From Acidobacteriota bacterium (GTDB lineage: Bacteria; Acidobacteriota; Blastocatellia; Chloracidobacteriales; Chloracidobacteriaceae), in assembly GCA_016208495.1 (NCBI GenBank), contig JACQXX010000064.1:40693-104692 (forward strand): 64,000 nucleotides of DNA, in the 5' to 3' direction. Below are positions 62,784 to 64,000 of this stretch, one piece after another (positions within the stretch are counted from its first letter, which is position 1; each line of letters begins with the position of its first letter). The notes under the pieces were generated by a model, which was given only the letters and a program-made list of their open reading frames with translations, did no database searches and was not told the origin of the DNA. A program made the position numbers and the translations under genes.

Positions 62784-63059
62784 ATGCCTCTGACTTTAAC
62801 AATGGACGAAGCTTGCAACCGACTTTCTGACTTGCCAGAACAATTTGCCCAATCTCCCGAAATGGGTACTCTTGCCATTACCCAACACGGCAAACCCGTT
62901 TTAGCCGTCATGTCATGGGAACTCTATGAGTCTTTGATTGAAACAATGGAAATTCTGAGCGATCCTGAATTGATGGCGAATATTCGCCAGGGCATTCGCG
63001 AAATCGAAGAAGGAAAAGGAATTCCTTTCGAGCAAGTCAAACAGGAACTTGGACTGTGA
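62784..63059 (+). CDS. Phd/YefM-type antitoxin
   Basis: 91 residues; AGGAG 7 bases before ATG 62784. GTLAITQHGKPVLAVMSWELYESLIETMEIL is the Phd/YefM dimer and DNA-binding pattern, and the C-terminal toxin-binding tail is EEGKGIPFEQVKQEL. The overlapping start of a RelE-type toxin gene follows (63056), but that reading frame is destroyed, so the antitoxin is now orphaned here. Confidence 0.9.
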   Translation: MPLTLTMDEACNRLSDLPEQFAQSPEMGTLAITQHGKPVLAVMSWELYESLIETMEILSDPELMANIRQGIREIEEGKGIPFEQVKQELGL

Positions 63060-63139
63060 TCTACAAAATAGAATTTACTGAATCGGCTGGTGCAACGGCT
63101 CATCCGACCTGGTTTACTGGAAAGCGAGCCCTCCACTGA
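63056..63139 (+). pseudogene. Remnant of a RelE/ParE-type toxin gene
   Basis: GTG 63056 overlaps the antitoxin stop by 4 bases, the usual coupling. It opens with MIYKIEFTESA, the first strand of RelE-type toxins. The similarity ends after 11 residues, and a stop codon occurs at 63137-63139. No frame downstream continues a RelE sequence, so the rest is deleted or replaced. Confidence 0.7.
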
Positions 63140-63282
63140 AAACGCCTCTTTGATATTTACCTTCCGGTCTGGCTGGCGCGGCACAACAAACTTATTTTCA
63201 CGATTCTTTTCCTGGGCGGTACCGCCTTCACATTTTCCCGCTGGATTGGCTGGCTATAGCGTTCCGTTCAATTCGAACCCCA

Positions 63283-63711
63283 ATGCCACACTCATTCTTC
63301 ACAATTCTCAAAACGGGTCTCATTTATTTTCTGCTCGTCTTTGGCGTCGGGTTTATCCTGGGGCCGATTCGGATTCTGTGGCTGGTGCCGAGACTGGGCG
63401 AACGCTACGCCGAATTGATCGAAATGCCGTTTATGCTGGCGGCAATTATTCTCGTTGCGCGATGGATGATCCGTCGGTTTCGGATTCCGACAGACACGAG
63501 TGTTCGATTGGGAATGGGCTTGCTGGCGGTAAGTTTGTTGATTTCAGTCGAATTTACAATGGTGCTCAGGCTCCGGGGGCTGACGCTGGAGCAATACTTC
63601 CAAAGCCGTGACCCAATTTCAGGCACCGTGTATTACCTGATGCTCGTGGTTTTTGCGCTCATGCCGTGGATGCTCCGTCGGTGGGAACATAAACCTGGAA
63701 GTCAAAATTGA
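63283..63711 (+). CDS. Small four-helix membrane protein (unknown)
   Basis: 142 residues. FGVGFILGPIRILWLVPRLGERYAELIEMP is a recurring motif of a small bacterial membrane-protein family of unknown role; three more hydrophobic segments follow (LAAIILVARWM, LGMGLLAVSLLISVEF, YYLMLVVFALMPWML). No ribosome site is obvious before ATG 63283. It follows the broken toxin gene after 143 bases. Confidence 0.75.
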   Translation: MPHSFFTILKTGLIYFLLVFGVGFILGPIRILWLVPRLGERYAELIEMPFMLAAIILVARWMIRRFRIPTDTSVRLGMGLLAVSLLISVEFTMVLRLRGLTLEQYFQSRDPISGTVYYLMLVVFALMPWMLRRWEHKPGSQN

Positions 63712-63795
63712 TTACCAGGTTGATGCTTCGTTTGGCGAAGGTATTCAACCTATGCTCACCATTGGTCTACAGAAAATAAAAATGAGGAGGTACTT

Positions 63796-63882
63796 ATGAT
63801 TTCTCAAAAGCCGAATCCCGAGAGTATACCGGCACACATGTGGCGGGAGGGGAAATATGTTGGAACTGGTTGCGAGTTTTGA
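63796..63882 (+). CDS. Possible 28-residue small ORF with strong Shine-Dalgarno
   Basis: GAGGAGG lies 6 bases before ATG 63796. The frame encodes a 28-residue polar peptide (starts MISQKPNPES, ends GTGCEF). No similarity that I recognise. It could be a leader peptide of the gene starting at 63966 or a truncated gene. Confidence 0.35.
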   Translation: MISQKPNPESIPAHMWREGKYVGTGCEF

Positions 63883-63965
63883 AAATTGATCTAAACCTTT
63901 GTTTTGTATATGTTAGAAGATATGAGAACTCGAGTCTCAACATACCAAAACAAAGGAGTAGATCG

Positions 63966-64000
63966 ATGGACGTATCATCGCATAACCCCCAACCGACGCC
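63966..64000 (+). CDS. Start of a further gene (3' cut by window edge)
   Basis: AAAGGAG lies 8 bases before ATG 63966. Only the first 11 residues (MDVSSHNPQPT) are in the window, too few for a family call. Confidence 0.45.
   Translation, partial: MDVSSHNPQPT

Noticed and set aside
62572..62793. 73-codon open frame before the antitoxin gene
   Set aside because: No similarity or ribosome site; it runs into the antitoxin start. More likely promoter and leader sequence.
63090..63611. 173-codon open frame overlapping the small membrane protein gene
   Set aside because: It reads through the broken toxin gene and antiparallel codon positions of the membrane-protein gene, and has no ribosome site.
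1..64000. tRNA, rRNA or insertion sequence
   Set aside because: No tRNA-like cloverleaf, rRNA segment, transposase frame or target-site duplication was recognised on reading, though no RNA search could be run.

Overview
The window reads as a chromosomal piece of a Gram-negative aerobe, most likely an acidobacterium (Blastocatellia-like). This placement is inferred from gene content: an alternative complex III plus A2-type caa3 oxidase operon, an extracellular contractile injection system (eCIS) with DUF4157 cargo, TerD/AIM24 stress proteins and a Reg_prop hybrid kinase. It was not tested against a database.

Region 1 (1-17852, + strand) is the distal part of an eCIS locus. Five consecutive cargo-type genes come first. 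They carry, in order, an aldo/keto reductase domain (gene cut by the left edge), a DUF4157 peptidase plus a PD-(D/E)XK nuclease-like end, an aspzincin-like metallopeptidase, a large protein with a DxDGD RNA-polymerase-type motif, and DUF4157 plus an unknown acidic domain. The four complete cargo genes share an N-terminal leader block (QLxLQxxLxQSPR...AQxKL). A baseplate-J-like protein, a tape-measure protein with a large internal duplication and an AAA+ ATPase follow. Sheath, tube and spike genes are not in the window and should lie to the left.

Region 2 (17867-37295, - strand) holds an AT-rich OLD-type ATPase/TOPRIM gene and an ABC exporter. It is followed by a respiratory block which, in transcription order from the right, is actA-actB-actC-actD-actE-actF, a small membrane protein, an SCO-like protein, coxB, coxA, coxC, coxD, ctaB and ctaA. 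Together these would move electrons from quinol through alternative complex III to a cytochrome-c-fused oxidase; ctaA and ctaB make its heme A.

Region 3 (37966-63139) is a mosaic of envelope, stress and signalling genes: an S41 peptidase, a GH31 glucosidase, PqqD, two TerD proteins, a 1062-residue exported protein, an RHH protein, a hybrid histidine kinase, a TerD-trypsin fusion, an HpnI-like glycosyltransferase, a DUF3810 metallopeptidase, a MerR regulator, a vWA protein, a PP2C phosphatase, three AIM24 proteins and a Phd antitoxin followed by a destroyed RelE-type toxin. Several of these (TerD, vWA, PP2C, AIM24) belong to the Ter stress-response network. The right edge has a small membrane protein and the start of a further gene.

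The most striking feature is not a gene. Many intergenic gaps carry short tandem repeats (often heptamers such as TTCAGGG, TTCCGGG, CATCCCT) whose sequence differs from gap to gap but whose polarity is constant. Read in the sense of the neighbouring gene, purine/G-rich arrays follow stop codons and pyrimidine/C-rich arrays precede start codons, so most gaps form long inverted repeats.
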